A stretch of DNA of 18,877 bases from PALSA-660 sp036508075 (lineage in GTDB: Bacteria; Actinomycetota; Coriobacteriia; Anaerosomatales; PALSA-660), in assembly GCA_036508075.1 (NCBI GenBank), contig DATCIA010000005.1:1-18877 (forward strand). The letters run 5' to 3'. The notes under the pieces were generated by a model. The model was given only the letters and a program-made list of their open reading frames with translations. It had not been told where the DNA came from and did not search any database. Position numbers and translations under genes: made by a program. This document shows, piece by piece, positions 7,490 to 15,488 of this stretch (position 1 is its first letter; the number at the start of each line of letters is the position of its first letter).

Positions 7490-8425
7490 TCACCCCATCA
7501 CCATGGTCAGCAGCGCCTTCTGCGCGTGCAGACGGTTCTCGGCCTCGTCGTACACGACGGACGCGGACGAATCGATGACCTCGTCCGTGACCTCCTCGCC
7601 ACGGTGGGCGGGAAGGCAGTGGAGGAACAGGGCGCCCGGCGCAGCCTGCGCCATGAGCGCGCCGTTCACCTGGTAGGGAGCGAAGCGCCTCGCGCGCTCG
7701 TCGTGCTCCTCCTCCTGGCCCATCGAGGCCCACGTGTCGGTGATGATCACGTCGGCGCCGCTGGCCGCGATCTTCGGGTCGCGCTCGATCGTGAGCACCG
7801 AGCCGGTCACCTTGGCGATCTCCTCCGCTCGCGCGAGCGCGGAAGGAAGCGGATCGAACCCGGTGGGGCAGCTGACCGTGAGGTGCATCCCCGACAGGGC
7901 CGCACCGATCATCAGCGTGTTGGCCATGTTGTTGCCATCGCCGAAGTAGGCGGCCTTCAGGCCCGCGGTGCGCCCCTTGTGCTCGGAGATCGTGACCAGG
8001 TCGGCGAGCACCTGACACGGGTGGTAGTCGTCGGTGAGCGCGTTGATCACGGGGACCGAGGCGTGCTCGGCCACCTCCTCGATGTGCGACTGCTCGTAGG
8101 TGCGCAACACGATGGCGTCGACGTAGCGCTCCAGGACCTTGACCGTGTCCTTGACCGACTCACCGCGCGAGAACGCGCTGCCCTCGCCGATCAGCAGGAC
8201 GGGAGTGCCGCCGAGACGCGTCACCGCGATCTCGAAGCTGACGCGAGTGCGCAGCGACGGCTTGAGCATGATGATCGCGATGGACCGTCCCGACAGCGGC
8301 TTCGATTGCGACGCCGCGTTGCTCGCCATCCGCTTCTGGGTGCTCACGCGCTGCAGGAAGAACTGGAGCACTTCGGGAGTGAACTCCCCGAGAGTGAGTA
8401 TGTCGCGGCCGACAAGATCGTTCAT
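7490..8425 (-). CDS. argF: Ornithine carbamoyltransferase
   Basis: Converts ornithine and carbamoyl phosphate to citrulline; cytoplasmic. From ATG 8425 the product has 311 residues, normal for the anabolic enzyme. The carbamoyl-phosphate loop reads KPSLRTR (55-61), a common variant of STRTR. HPCQVLAD (135-142) and the catalytic Cys motif HCLPAHRGEE (269-278) are intact, and DTWASMGQE is the ornithine-binding SMG loop. The start is ambiguous. GTG 8452 is in frame and overlaps the argD stop as GTGA, adding nine residues, but it lacks a visible ribosome site. ATG 8425 gives the usual N-terminus (GRDILTLGEFTPE) and has GGGA 5 nt upstream, so I chose it. The 3' end abuts argR. Confidence 0.96.
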   Translation of the reverse strand: MNDLVGRDILTLGEFTPEVLQFFLQRVSTQKRMASNAASQSKPLSGRSIAIIMLKPSLRTRVSFEIAVTRLGGTPVLLIGEGSAFSRGESVKDTVKVLERYVDAIVLRTYEQSHIEEVAEHASVPVINALTDDYHPCQVLADLVTISEHKGRTAGLKAAYFGDGNNMANTLMIGAALSGMHLTVSCPTGFDPLPSALARAEEIAKVTGSVLTIERDPKIAASGADVIITDTWASMGQEEEHDERARRFAPYQVNGALMAQAAPGALFLHCLPAHRGEEVTDEVIDSSASVVYDEAENRLHAQKALLTMVMG

Positions 8426-8448
8426 GGCGTTCCCATCTGTGGAGAGTG

Positions 8449-9654
8449 TCACGGCATCAGTTCATAGAGTGCGGTCAGTAGTGTATCAACCTCGTCCGTC
8501 CCGCACACCAGCGGGGGAAGAATACGCAGAATATGCGTACCTATGCTGTTGAGCACGAGCCCCTTCGCGAGACCCGATGCGGCGATCTGCGGCGCGATCG
8601 GCTCGGTGAACTCGATCGCGTTCATGAGCCCGACCCCGCGCACATCGGCGACGACTCCGGTCTTCTGCGCGAAGCCGCGGAGGCTTTCGCGCAGATACTC
8701 CCCGACGGCCACCGCGTTCTCGCCGAGCTTCTCGTCCTGCAGCGCCCGCAGGCAGGCGCGGGCGGCGGCGGCGATGACGGGCCCTCCGCCGAAGGTCGAG
8801 CCGTGATCGCCCGGGGCGAACGCATCGGCCACCTCCGTGCGAGCGACGATCGCTCCGGCCGGCAACCCGTTGGCGAGTGACTTGGCGAGGTAGGCGATGT
8901 CGGGCTGCACTCCGTAGAACTGCGCCGCGAACGGGGTGCCGCACCGCCACAGTCCCGTCTGCACCTCATCGAACACGAGAAGCACATCGCGCTCATCGCA
9001 CAGCTTGCGCACGGCGGCCAGGTACTCCGGGTCGCACGGGTGGACGCCGCCCTCCCCCTGAACGGGCTCGAGCAGAACGGCGCAGGTGCGCTCATCGACC
9101 GATGCGTCGAGCGCGACGAGGTCGTTGAGCGGCACGTGGGTGAACCCTGATGGCAGCGGCTCGAACGCCTCCTGCTTGCTGGGCTGACCGGTCGCGGCGA
9201 GGGCGGCGAGCGTGCGCCCGTGGAACGACCTCTCCGCCGTCACGATCCGGTGGCACTTCGGCCCACGGCGCGTGCTCCCCCACCGCCGCGCCAGCTTGAT
9301 GGCCCCTTCAGTCGCCTCGGTACCCGAGTTGCAGAAGAACACGCGCGACGGGACGCCGAACAGGGTAGCGATCTCGCGCGCAAGCTCGTCGCGGTGCTCG
9401 ACGTAGTAGAGGTTGCTGACGTGCGTCAGCCGCCCGATCTGCTCCCGCACCGCCTCCGCGACGGCGGGATGGCTGTGGCCGAGGTTGACGGCGCCGATCC
9501 CCGAGACGAAGTCGAGGTACTCACGGCCGTCGTCGTCCGTCAGTCGCATCCCCTCGCCCCGCACGAACATGACCGGCTTGCGCGCGTACGTGTGCATGTG
9601 GAACTCGGCGTCGAGCGCCGAGACGGTGTCGAGGTACCCGCCCATCGCCGTCAT
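8449..9654 (-). CDS. argD: Acetylornithine aminotransferase
   Basis: PLP enzyme (class III, fold type I) that converts N-acetylglutamate semialdehyde to N2-acetylornithine with glutamate as amino donor. It is 401 residues long. NSGTEATEGAIKLAR (109-123) is the phosphate-binding and substrate region. FDEVQTG (228-234) holds the Asp that contacts the PLP ring nitrogen, and Lys258 in YLAKSLANGLPAG is the Schiff-base Lys. STFGGGPV (286-293) completes the site. Two motifs differ from the commonest ArgD form (RCG for RTG, and AKSLANGLP for AKGLGGGFP), which is mild divergence. The ATG at 9654 overlaps the argB stop (ATGA). Related GABA or ornithine aminotransferases share these motifs; position in the arg operon settles the call. 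Confidence 0.96.
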   Translation of the reverse strand: MTAMGGYLDTVSALDAEFHMHTYARKPVMFVRGEGMRLTDDDGREYLDFVSGIGAVNLGHSHPAVAEAVREQIGRLTHVSNLYYVEHRDELAREIATLFGVPSRVFFCNSGTEATEGAIKLARRWGSTRRGPKCHRIVTAERSFHGRTLAALAATGQPSKQEAFEPLPSGFTHVPLNDLVALDASVDERTCAVLLEPVQGEGGVHPCDPEYLAAVRKLCDERDVLLVFDEVQTGLWRCGTPFAAQFYGVQPDIAYLAKSLANGLPAGAIVARTEVADAFAPGDHGSTFGGGPVIAAAARACLRALQDEKLGENAVAVGEYLRESLRGFAQKTGVVADVRGVGLMNAIEFTEPIAPQIAASGLAKGLVLNSIGTHILRILPPLVCGTDEVDTLLTALYELMP

Positions 9655-10562
9655 CTCCCGCCCTGGATGAGCATGCGGTCCGGCTCGGGCGGCCTGCCGC
9701 CATCGGCGGTGATCATCGTGCCGATGCCCTCATCGGTGTACACCTCGAGCAGAACGGCATGCGGGACGGTCCCGTTCAGGATGTGCGCACGCGGCACGCC
9801 GTTGCGCAGCGCGCGGGCGCACGCCGCGACCTTCGGGATCATCCCGGAAGTCAGGCGCTCCACGGCGATGAGCTGCTCGGCCTCGACCAGCGACAGCGCG
9901 CTGACCAGGGAGCCCTTGTCCTCGAAGTCGGCATAGATGCCGTCGACGTCCGTGAGGAAGATCACCTTCGCCGCGCCGAGAGCCGTCGCGATCTCGCCGG
10001 CCACCAGGTCGGCGTTGATGTTGTAGGAGCCCCCGTCGTCGCCGTAACCGACGGTCGCGATGACCGGGATGAACCCGTTGCCGATGAGATCGTTGAGTAC
10101 CGTCGGGTCGATCGACTCGACCTCCCCGACCCGGCCGAGCCGCTCGGAGACGGGGCGCGCCTTGATGAGGTTGGCGTCGTCTCCAGAGATGCCGACGGCC
10201 AAGCGCCCGTGATGGTTGATCGCGCAGACGAGCTCCTTGTTCACCTTGCCGACGAGCACCATCTTGACCACTTCCATGGCCTTGTCGTCGGTGACACGCA
10301 TCCCGTCGTAGAACTCGACGGGCATGTCGAGACGATCCATGTAGGAGGTGATCTCCGGACCTCCGCCATGCACGATGACCGGGTTGATGCCCACCAGCTT
10401 CATCAGCACGATGTCCGAGGCGACCATCTCGCGCAGGACAGGATCGACCATGGTCGCGCCGCCATACTTGATCACGACGGTCGATCCCCAGGTCGACTTG
10501 ATCCAAGGGAGCGCCTCGGTCAGCGTCTCGGCTTTGGCCAGCAGGTCCTTCACCGTCGTCAT
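9651..10562 (-). CDS. argB: Acetylglutamate kinase
   Basis: Phosphorylates N-acetylglutamate with ATP, the second step of the pathway. The product has 303 residues in the amino-acid kinase fold: IKYGGATM (31-38) binds phosphates, VHGGGPEI (64-71) binds the substrate, and GMIPKVAACARAL with TDEGIGTMI is the C-terminal ATP-site region. Residues 5-25 form an N-terminal helix of the type found in arginine-inhibited hexameric kinases. Feedback inhibition by arginine is therefore expected, as in other cyclic-pathway organisms. The start at ATG 10562 has GAGGAG directly against it with no spacer. The in-frame GTG at 10553 would sit 9 nt after the same GAGGAG and may be the real start, shortening the protein by three residues. 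It lies 35 nt after argJ and overlaps argD by 4 nt. Confidence 0.97.
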   Translation of the reverse strand: MTTVKDLLAKAETLTEALPWIKSTWGSTVVIKYGGATMVDPVLREMVASDIVLMKLVGINPVIVHGGGPEITSYMDRLDMPVEFYDGMRVTDDKAMEVVKMVLVGKVNKELVCAINHHGRLAVGISGDDANLIKARPVSERLGRVGEVESIDPTVLNDLIGNGFIPVIATVGYGDDGGSYNINADLVAGEIATALGAAKVIFLTDVDGIYADFEDKGSLVSALSLVEAEQLIAVERLTSGMIPKVAACARALRNGVPRAHILNGTVPHAVLLEVYTDEGIGTMITADGGRPPEPDRMLIQGGR

Positions 10563-10597
10563 CTCCTCATCATCGAACGCGCATGCGCGCCCGCGCG

Positions 10598-11821
10598 TCA
10601 GCTGCGATAGTCCCCGTTGATGTGCACGTATTCGTAGCTCAGGTCGCAGGTCCAGACCGTGGCGCTGTGCGGCCCGACGTGCAGATCGACCAGGATGTCG
10701 ACCTCCCGTTGGGCGAGCGCCGTGGCGGCCGCGGCTTCGTCGAAGGCCAGCGCCGTACCGCCCGCGCAGGTCGGAACGCCCGCGAACACGATGTCGAATG
10801 AGTCTGGATCGACGCGCGCGCCCGACTTGCCGATCGCCATCGCGACGCGGCCCCAGTTGGCGTCCGCTCCGAAGATCGCGGTCTTGCACAGCGGGGAGTC
10901 GGCGATGGCGAAGGCCGCGAGTTCCGCGTCGCGCTCGCTCGCCGCGCCGCGCACCGTGACCTCGACGAACTTCGTCGCGCCCTCGCCGTCGCGGACGACC
11001 ATCCGCGCGAGCTCGCCGCACACGAGATGGACCGCCTGCGCGACCGGCTCGAACTCCGCGCAGTCGGGCCCGATCGGCCGTCCGCCGGCCTCACCGGACG
11101 CAAGGAGCACGCACATGTCGTTGGTCGACGTGTCGGAGTCGACGGTGATCCGGTTGAAGGTCCGGCCCACTGCCGCGCGAAGCGCAACGTCGCACGCCTC
11201 GATGGTGAGCGGGGCGTCGGTCGTGATGTAGGCGAGCATCGTCGCCATGTCGGGCTTGATCATGCCGGAGCCCTTGGCCATGCCGCCGACCGTGTAGATG
11301 CGATCGCCGACGTGCACGGAGACGGCCGCCTGCTTGGGGAACGTGTCGGTCGTCATGATCGCGTTGGCGGCGGCATCCCCCGAATCGCGGCCCAGCGCCT
11401 GCGCGGCGACGGAGATGGCCGGCAGGACCAGCCCGACGGGCAGCGGAGCCCCGATCACTCCGGTCGAGGCGACGATCACCTCCGTGGGAGCGCAGCCGAG
11501 CGCGCCGGCGGTCTCTGCGGCCATCGAGCGCGCATCGGCGAGGCCCCTAGCGCCGGTGCATGCGTTGGCGTTTCCCGCGTTGGTGACCACGGCACGGATC
11601 CGTCCGAGCGCCATGTGCTCGCGGGAGACGACAATGGGTGCCGCGGCCACGAGGTTGGTGGTGAAGACCGCCGCTGCCGGGACAGGACCTGACGCGGCCA
11701 GCAGCGCCACGTCGGGGCGCCCCGACTTCTTGAGCCCGGCGGCCACCCCTGCCGCGACGAAGCCCTTCGGCGCCGTCACGCCTCCGAGCACCGGGGAGAA
11801 CCGCATGTCCGTCGTCGGCAT
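10598..11821 (-). CDS. argJ: Glutamate N-acetyltransferase / ornithine acetyltransferase (ArgJ)
   Basis: Moves the acetyl group from N2-acetylornithine to glutamate, regenerating acetylglutamate and releasing ornithine. Bifunctional members also use acetyl-CoA. The 407-residue precursor is expected to cleave itself between Ala193 and Thr194 in KPDMATML, making Thr194 the N-terminal nucleophile of the beta chain. NAGNANACTG (81-90) and ASTGVIG (118-124) are the oxyanion and substrate motifs, and KGSGMI precedes the cleavage site. The start is ATG 11821, with AGGAGG 6 nt upstream. Mono- and bifunctional enzymes cannot be told apart by sequence. No argA is seen here, so ArgJ may also supply the first acetylation, or another acetylglutamate synthase lies elsewhere. 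Confidence 0.97.
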   Translation of the reverse strand: MPTTDMRFSPVLGGVTAPKGFVAAGVAAGLKKSGRPDVALLAASGPVPAAAVFTTNLVAAAPIVVSREHMALGRIRAVVTNAGNANACTGARGLADARSMAAETAGALGCAPTEVIVASTGVIGAPLPVGLVLPAISVAAQALGRDSGDAAANAIMTTDTFPKQAAVSVHVGDRIYTVGGMAKGSGMIKPDMATMLAYITTDAPLTIEACDVALRAAVGRTFNRITVDSDTSTNDMCVLLASGEAGGRPIGPDCAEFEPVAQAVHLVCGELARMVVRDGEGATKFVEVTVRGAASERDAELAAFAIADSPLCKTAIFGADANWGRVAMAIGKSGARVDPDSFDIVFAGVPTCAGGTALAFDEAAAATALAQREVDILVDLHVGPHSATVWTCDLSYEYVHINGDYRS

Positions 11822-11827
11822 CGCAGG

Positions 11828-11833
11828 CCTCCT
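11828..11833 (-). promoter_or_regulatory. argJ Shine-Dalgarno overlapping the argC stop codon
   Basis: The minus-strand sequence TAGGAGG contains both the argC stop (TAG, 11834-11832) and the argJ ribosome-binding site (AGGAGG), 6 nt before ATG 11821. Ribosomes ending argC would stand on the argJ initiation region, which favours coupled translation. Confidence 0.85.
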
Positions 11834-12869
11834 AGACGACGGGACCGTAGGCCGTCAGGCCCGCGGTCTCGTCGAGTCCCAGCGCGACGTTCGCGCACTG
11901 GATGGCCTGTCCGCCGGAGCCCTTGACGAGGTTGTCGATGGCGCACGCGACCACGAGCGTCCCGGACGTCTCGTCGACGGCCACGCCGATGTGGGCGCGG
12001 TTCGTGCCGCAGACCTCGTGCGTCGAGGGCATGCGGCCGGCGGGGTGGACGGTCACGAACGGCTCGCCGGCGTAGCGGCTGCGATACGCGTCGACCGCGT
12101 CCTCGACGTTGAGGCCTTCGACCGCGCGCAGATAGACCGTGGCGAGCAGCCCGCGGCTCATCGGGACGAGGTGCGGCGCGAAGCAGACCGCCACCGGACC
12201 GCCCGCGACCGCCGACAGCATCTGCGCGATCTCCGGCGTGTGCCGGTGCGAACCGACCTTGTACGGCTGCACGGACTCCGCCGCCGCGCAGTAGAGCGTG
12301 TTCGGCGCCGGCGTGCGGCCCGCGCCCGAGACCCCGGACTTCGCGTCGATCAATACCGGACCGGGAGCGAGAAGCCCCGCTTCGATCGCCGGGGCGGCGG
12401 CCAGCGCCGACGCCGTCGGGTAGCATCCCGCGCATGCGACGAGCTGGGCGTCCGCGAGCGCCGCGCGCGTGAGCTCCGGCAGGCCGTAGACCGCCCGCTC
12501 GAGCAGCTCCGCGGCGGTGTGCCGAGTCCCGTACCACGCCTCGTAGACCGCCGCGTCCTTGATCCGGAAGTCGGCCGAGAGATCGATGACGGTGAGCCCG
12601 GCCTCCAGAAGGTCGGGCGTCAGAGCGAGCGACGCGGTATGCGGGACCGCCAGGAACACGACGTCGGCGCTGCCGGCGACGTCACACGCCGCAGGGTCCT
12701 CGAACACGAGTCCGCACCCGGCGAGCGCAGGATAGACGTCTTCGAGGCGGCGGCCCGAGTCGGCCGCCGACGTGACGATCGTGAGCTCCAGGTTCGGATG
12801 CCCGAGCAACAGGCGCACGGTCTCGATCCCCGTGTAGCCCGCTGCGCCGATGACCGCTGCCCTCAACAT
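11832..12869 (-). CDS. argC: N-acetyl-gamma-glutamyl-phosphate reductase
   Basis: NADPH-dependent reductase that forms N-acetylglutamate semialdehyde, step three of the pathway. The 345-residue product has the dinucleotide-binding GAAGYTG (8-14) at its N-terminus and the catalytic Cys149 in ACAGCYPTA (146-154). APHLVPMSRGLLATVYL in the second half is the family's substrate-domain signature. The start is ATG 12869 with GGGAGG upstream (core GGAGG, 7-nt spacer). This is the first gene of the arg operon, downstream of a 177-bp non-coding stretch with a candidate promoter, an ARG-box-like palindrome and a strong hairpin. The argJ ribosome-binding site overlaps its stop codon. No anomalies were seen. 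Confidence 0.97.
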   Translation of the reverse strand: MLRAAVIGAAGYTGIETVRLLLGHPNLELTIVTSAADSGRRLEDVYPALAGCGLVFEDPAACDVAGSADVVFLAVPHTASLALTPDLLEAGLTVIDLSADFRIKDAAVYEAWYGTRHTAAELLERAVYGLPELTRAALADAQLVACAGCYPTASALAAAPAIEAGLLAPGPVLIDAKSGVSGAGRTPAPNTLYCAAAESVQPYKVGSHRHTPEIAQMLSAVAGGPVAVCFAPHLVPMSRGLLATVYLRAVEGLNVEDAVDAYRSRYAGEPFVTVHPAGRMPSTHEVCGTNRAHIGVAVDETSGTLVVACAIDNLVKGSGGQAIQCANVALGLDETAGLTAYGPVV

Positions 12870-12889
12870 CGCTGACCTCCCATTGTGCC

Positions 12890-12919
12890 GACGGCCCGCG
12901 CCATGTGTCGCGGGCCGTC
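12890..12919 (-). promoter_or_regulatory. Perfect 11-bp hairpin in the argC leader
   Basis: Arms GACGGCCCGCG (12890-12900) and CGCGGGCCGTC (12909-12919) are perfectly complementary around an 8-nt loop. It ends 20 nt before the argC ATG and just ahead of the ribosome site. No T-run follows in the argC direction, so it does not look like an intrinsic terminator. It may stabilise or structure the mRNA 5' end, or be a protein-binding site. Confidence 0.65.
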
Positions 12920-12939
12920 GAGGCGCATGTAGTATCTGT

Positions 12940-12969
12940 ACCCTACACTACGAAAGGCATACAGGTCAA
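12940..12969 (-). promoter_or_regulatory. Candidate argC operon promoter
   Basis: On the minus strand TTGACC (12969-12964, five of six bases of the -35 consensus) is followed after 18 nt by TAGGGT (12945-12940), a poor -10 match. It lies about 70 nt before argC and directly next to the ARG-box-like palindrome. The -35 is convincing; the -10 is a guess. Confidence 0.5.
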
Positions 12970-12985
12970 CGAATATGCACTCATG
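12968..12985 (-). promoter_or_regulatory. ARG-box-like operator (predicted ArgR site)
   Basis: The minus-strand core TGAGTGCATATTCG (12983-12970) matches the classic ARG-box core TGAATWWWWATTCA at 10 of 14 positions and keeps the imperfect dyad. It abuts the TTGACC -35 element, where ArgR binding would block RNA polymerase. No second, well-matching box was seen at the usual 21-bp phasing, so this is a moderate prediction. Confidence 0.5.
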
Positions 12986-13046
12986 CTGTATCAGGTTGCC
13001 ACACTATCCCGTGCCATCAGCGCTCTCTGGCTGACGAAATCCGGAT

Positions 13047-15461
13047 CTAGGCCCGCAACTGGCCGCCCACCGCCGAAGTGACCTTGCGCACGACCTTCTC
13101 ATGCAGGCCGGCGATCTCCTCGTCGGTGAGCGTGCGCTCGGGATGCCGGTAGACGAGTGAGAAGGCGAGCGACGTGTGTCCCGACGCGATACCCTCGCCC
13201 CGGTATGCATCGAACAGCCGCACCTCCTCGAGCAGCTTGCCGCCGGCCGAGGTGATCGCCTGCTCGACACGCTCGGCGGACACGCCGTCGGCGACCACGA
13301 TCGCGAGATCCATCTTCACCGCGGGGAAGCGGGGCAGGTCCACGAAGGGCGTGACGTCGCGCGCCGACTTGAGCAGCGGCTTGAGCTGAAGCTCGAACGC
13401 CGCCACGGGTCCCGCGCATTCGTACGACGCGAGGATGCTCGGATGCACCTCCCCGATCCAACCCACGACGTCCCCGCCGACGAGCACCTCGGCGCTGCGG
13501 CCGGGCTGCAGGTGCGGCAGGTCCGTCTGACGCAGACGGAACCGCGCGATGCCCAGTTCTTCGACGACCGACTCGACGACGCCCTTGGCGTCGAACAGGT
13601 CGAGCGGAACGGGACGGTCGTTCCAGCCGGGACGGTTCCAGAAGCCCGCGAGCACACCCGCCATCACCGCGCGCTCCTTGGGCTGCTTGCGGCCCGGAGC
13701 CGTCCACCACACCGAACCGATCTCGTAGAGATGGACGTCGGCGACGCCCTTGCGCCGGTTGTCGGCGACCGCACGGACAAGTCCGGGGAGCGTCGAGAAA
13801 CGCAGCAAGGACTGGTCGGAACTCATGGGGTTGAGCAGCCGCACGGGCTGCTCATCGGGACCGAAGACCCAGCCTGTGCGGTCCGCGTCCCGGGGGTCGG
13901 CGAACGACCAGGTGATCGCCTCGTTGAGGCCGGCGCCGCGGAGCGCCGCGCCGACGTGCTCGCGGCGAATCTGGTCGCCGGTCAGGCCCCCCACACGGCC
14001 GCGGCCCCCGGGCAGCGTCGAGGGGACGGCGCCCATCCCGTGCACGCGCACGACCTCCTCGATCAGATCGACTTCCCGGGCCAGGTCGGGGCGGAAGGTG
14101 GGCACCGTGACCGTCAGCACGTCGGAGTCACTAGCGACGCCGAGTCCGAGGCGCTCGAGGATCCCCTCCACGTGAGCGTTGTCGAGCTGCGTCCCGAGCA
14201 GCACGTTGAGGCGCGAGATGCGCAGCTGCACGATCGCCGGAGCGGCAGGACGCGGGTACGCGTCGATGACGCCGGGCGCGACGATGCCGCCACCGACCTC
14301 GGCGAGCAACGCCGCGGCGCGGTCGAGGGCCGCGAAGCAGCCGTTCGCGTCCACGCCCCGCTCGAAGCGCATCGACGCCTCCGAGATCAGCGCGAGCCGG
14401 CGGCTCGTCCGACCGGTCGCTGAGGCGTCGAAGCACGCCGCCTCGAGCAGGACGTCGACGGTGGCCTCCGTCACCTCGGTCGTCGCGCCTCCCATGACGC
14501 CCGCAAGCGCCACGGCGCCTGACGGGTCGGCGATGACGAGCGTGTCGGCGGCGAGCGCGCGATCCTGGCCGTCCAGCGTCACGAGCGTCTCACCGGGTGC
14601 TGCGAGGCGGACGGTTATGGCGCGCTTGCCTCCGTGCATGCCGAGCGTTGCGGCGTCGAACGCGTGCAACGGCTGGCCCACCTCGAACATGACGTAGTTG
14701 GTGACGTCGACCACGTTGTTGATCGGCCGGGCGCCGGCAGCGGCGACCCGCGCCGCGAGCCAGTCGGGCGACGGCCCGATCTTCACGCCCCGCACAAGGC
14801 GGGCGGCATAGCGCGGGCACAGCGCAGGGTCATCGATGGTCACCGAGACCGATGCGGCGATGTCCTCCCCCGACTCCGTGACCGTGGAGGAAGGCGCGCT
14901 TGCGACACGGCCCGTGACGGCCCCGACCTCGCGTGCGACGCCGACCATCGACAGGCAATCCGGACGGTTGGGGGTCACCTCGAGTTCGAGAACCGTGTCG
15001 GCCATGCCGTGGTACTGCGCGAACGGCATCCCCACGGGGGCGTCTGCGGGAAGGATCATCAGCCCCGACGCATCGGAGCCGATGCCCAGCTCCGTCGAAG
15101 AGCAGTTCATCCCCTCGCTGACGATGCCCCGCAGCTTCGCCTTCTTGATGGTGATCCCGTTGGGCAGGGTGGTTCCCACGACCGCGACCGGGACGCGATC
15201 GCCGGCCTCGAAGTTCTGGGCGCCGCACACGATGGTCAGCGGCTCCGGGCCGCCGACGTCGACGGTCGTGACCCACAGCGTCTCGGCGTCGGGGTGGCGG
15301 ACCTTGGTCAGGATGTGGCCGATCACGACGCCCTCGAGCGCCGCGCCGATCGTGTGCACGGCCTCGACCTTGGTACCGGTCATGTCGAGCAGGTCGGTGA
15401 ACTCGGCGATGGGGAGACCCACATCGACCAGTTCACGCAGCCACTTCATCGATACGCGCAT
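13047..15461 (-). CDS. pheT: Phenylalanyl-tRNA synthetase beta subunit
   Basis: The 804-residue beta chain of the alpha2-beta2 enzyme that charges tRNA-Phe. Domains in order: N-terminal module (MRVSMKWLRELVD); EMAP/OB-type tRNA-binding domain (about 40-150, with VCGAQNFEAGDRVPVAVVG); B3/B4 editing domain (about 210-370); B5 domain (about 400-475); catalytic-like core (from about 480); and C-terminal ferredoxin-fold anticodon-binding domain (last ~95 residues, PRFPAVKMDLAIVV to the end). Length is normal and no domain is missing. ATG 15461 is preceded by AAGGA with a 5-nt spacer, 27 nt after pheS, so the pair is cotranscribed and controlled by the Phe T-box. Downstream only a weak hairpin without a T-run is seen, so read-through into the arg genes is possible. 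Confidence 0.97.
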   Translation of the reverse strand: MRVSMKWLRELVDVGLPIAEFTDLLDMTGTKVEAVHTIGAALEGVVIGHILTKVRHPDAETLWVTTVDVGGPEPLTIVCGAQNFEAGDRVPVAVVGTTLPNGITIKKAKLRGIVSEGMNCSSTELGIGSDASGLMILPADAPVGMPFAQYHGMADTVLELEVTPNRPDCLSMVGVAREVGAVTGRVASAPSSTVTESGEDIAASVSVTIDDPALCPRYAARLVRGVKIGPSPDWLAARVAAAGARPINNVVDVTNYVMFEVGQPLHAFDAATLGMHGGKRAITVRLAAPGETLVTLDGQDRALAADTLVIADPSGAVALAGVMGGATTEVTEATVDVLLEAACFDASATGRTSRRLALISEASMRFERGVDANGCFAALDRAAALLAEVGGGIVAPGVIDAYPRPAAPAIVQLRISRLNVLLGTQLDNAHVEGILERLGLGVASDSDVLTVTVPTFRPDLAREVDLIEEVVRVHGMGAVPSTLPGGRGRVGGLTGDQIRREHVGAALRGAGLNEAITWSFADPRDADRTGWVFGPDEQPVRLLNPMSSDQSLLRFSTLPGLVRAVADNRRKGVADVHLYEIGSVWWTAPGRKQPKERAVMAGVLAGFWNRPGWNDRPVPLDLFDAKGVVESVVEELGIARFRLRQTDLPHLQPGRSAEVLVGGDVVGWIGEVHPSILASYECAGPVAAFELQLKPLLKSARDVTPFVDLPRFPAVKMDLAIVVADGVSAERVEQAITSAGGKLLEEVRLFDAYRGEGIASGHTSLAFSLVYRHPERTLTDEEIAGLHEKVVRKVTSAVGGQLRA

Positions 15462-15488
15462 GTCCGTCCTTCGCTGGTCGTGGGGGCG

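Noticed and set aside
7485..8018. Upstream extension of the argR frame inside argF
   Set aside because: The extension is out of frame with the clear ornithine carbamoyltransferase sequence and has no ArgR-like residues; ArgR proteins begin close to MRKRLERQ.
13018..13035. Hairpin TCAGC/GCTGA after pheT as a terminator
   Set aside because: The stem is only about five pairs and has no T-run on the minus strand, so it does not support termination.
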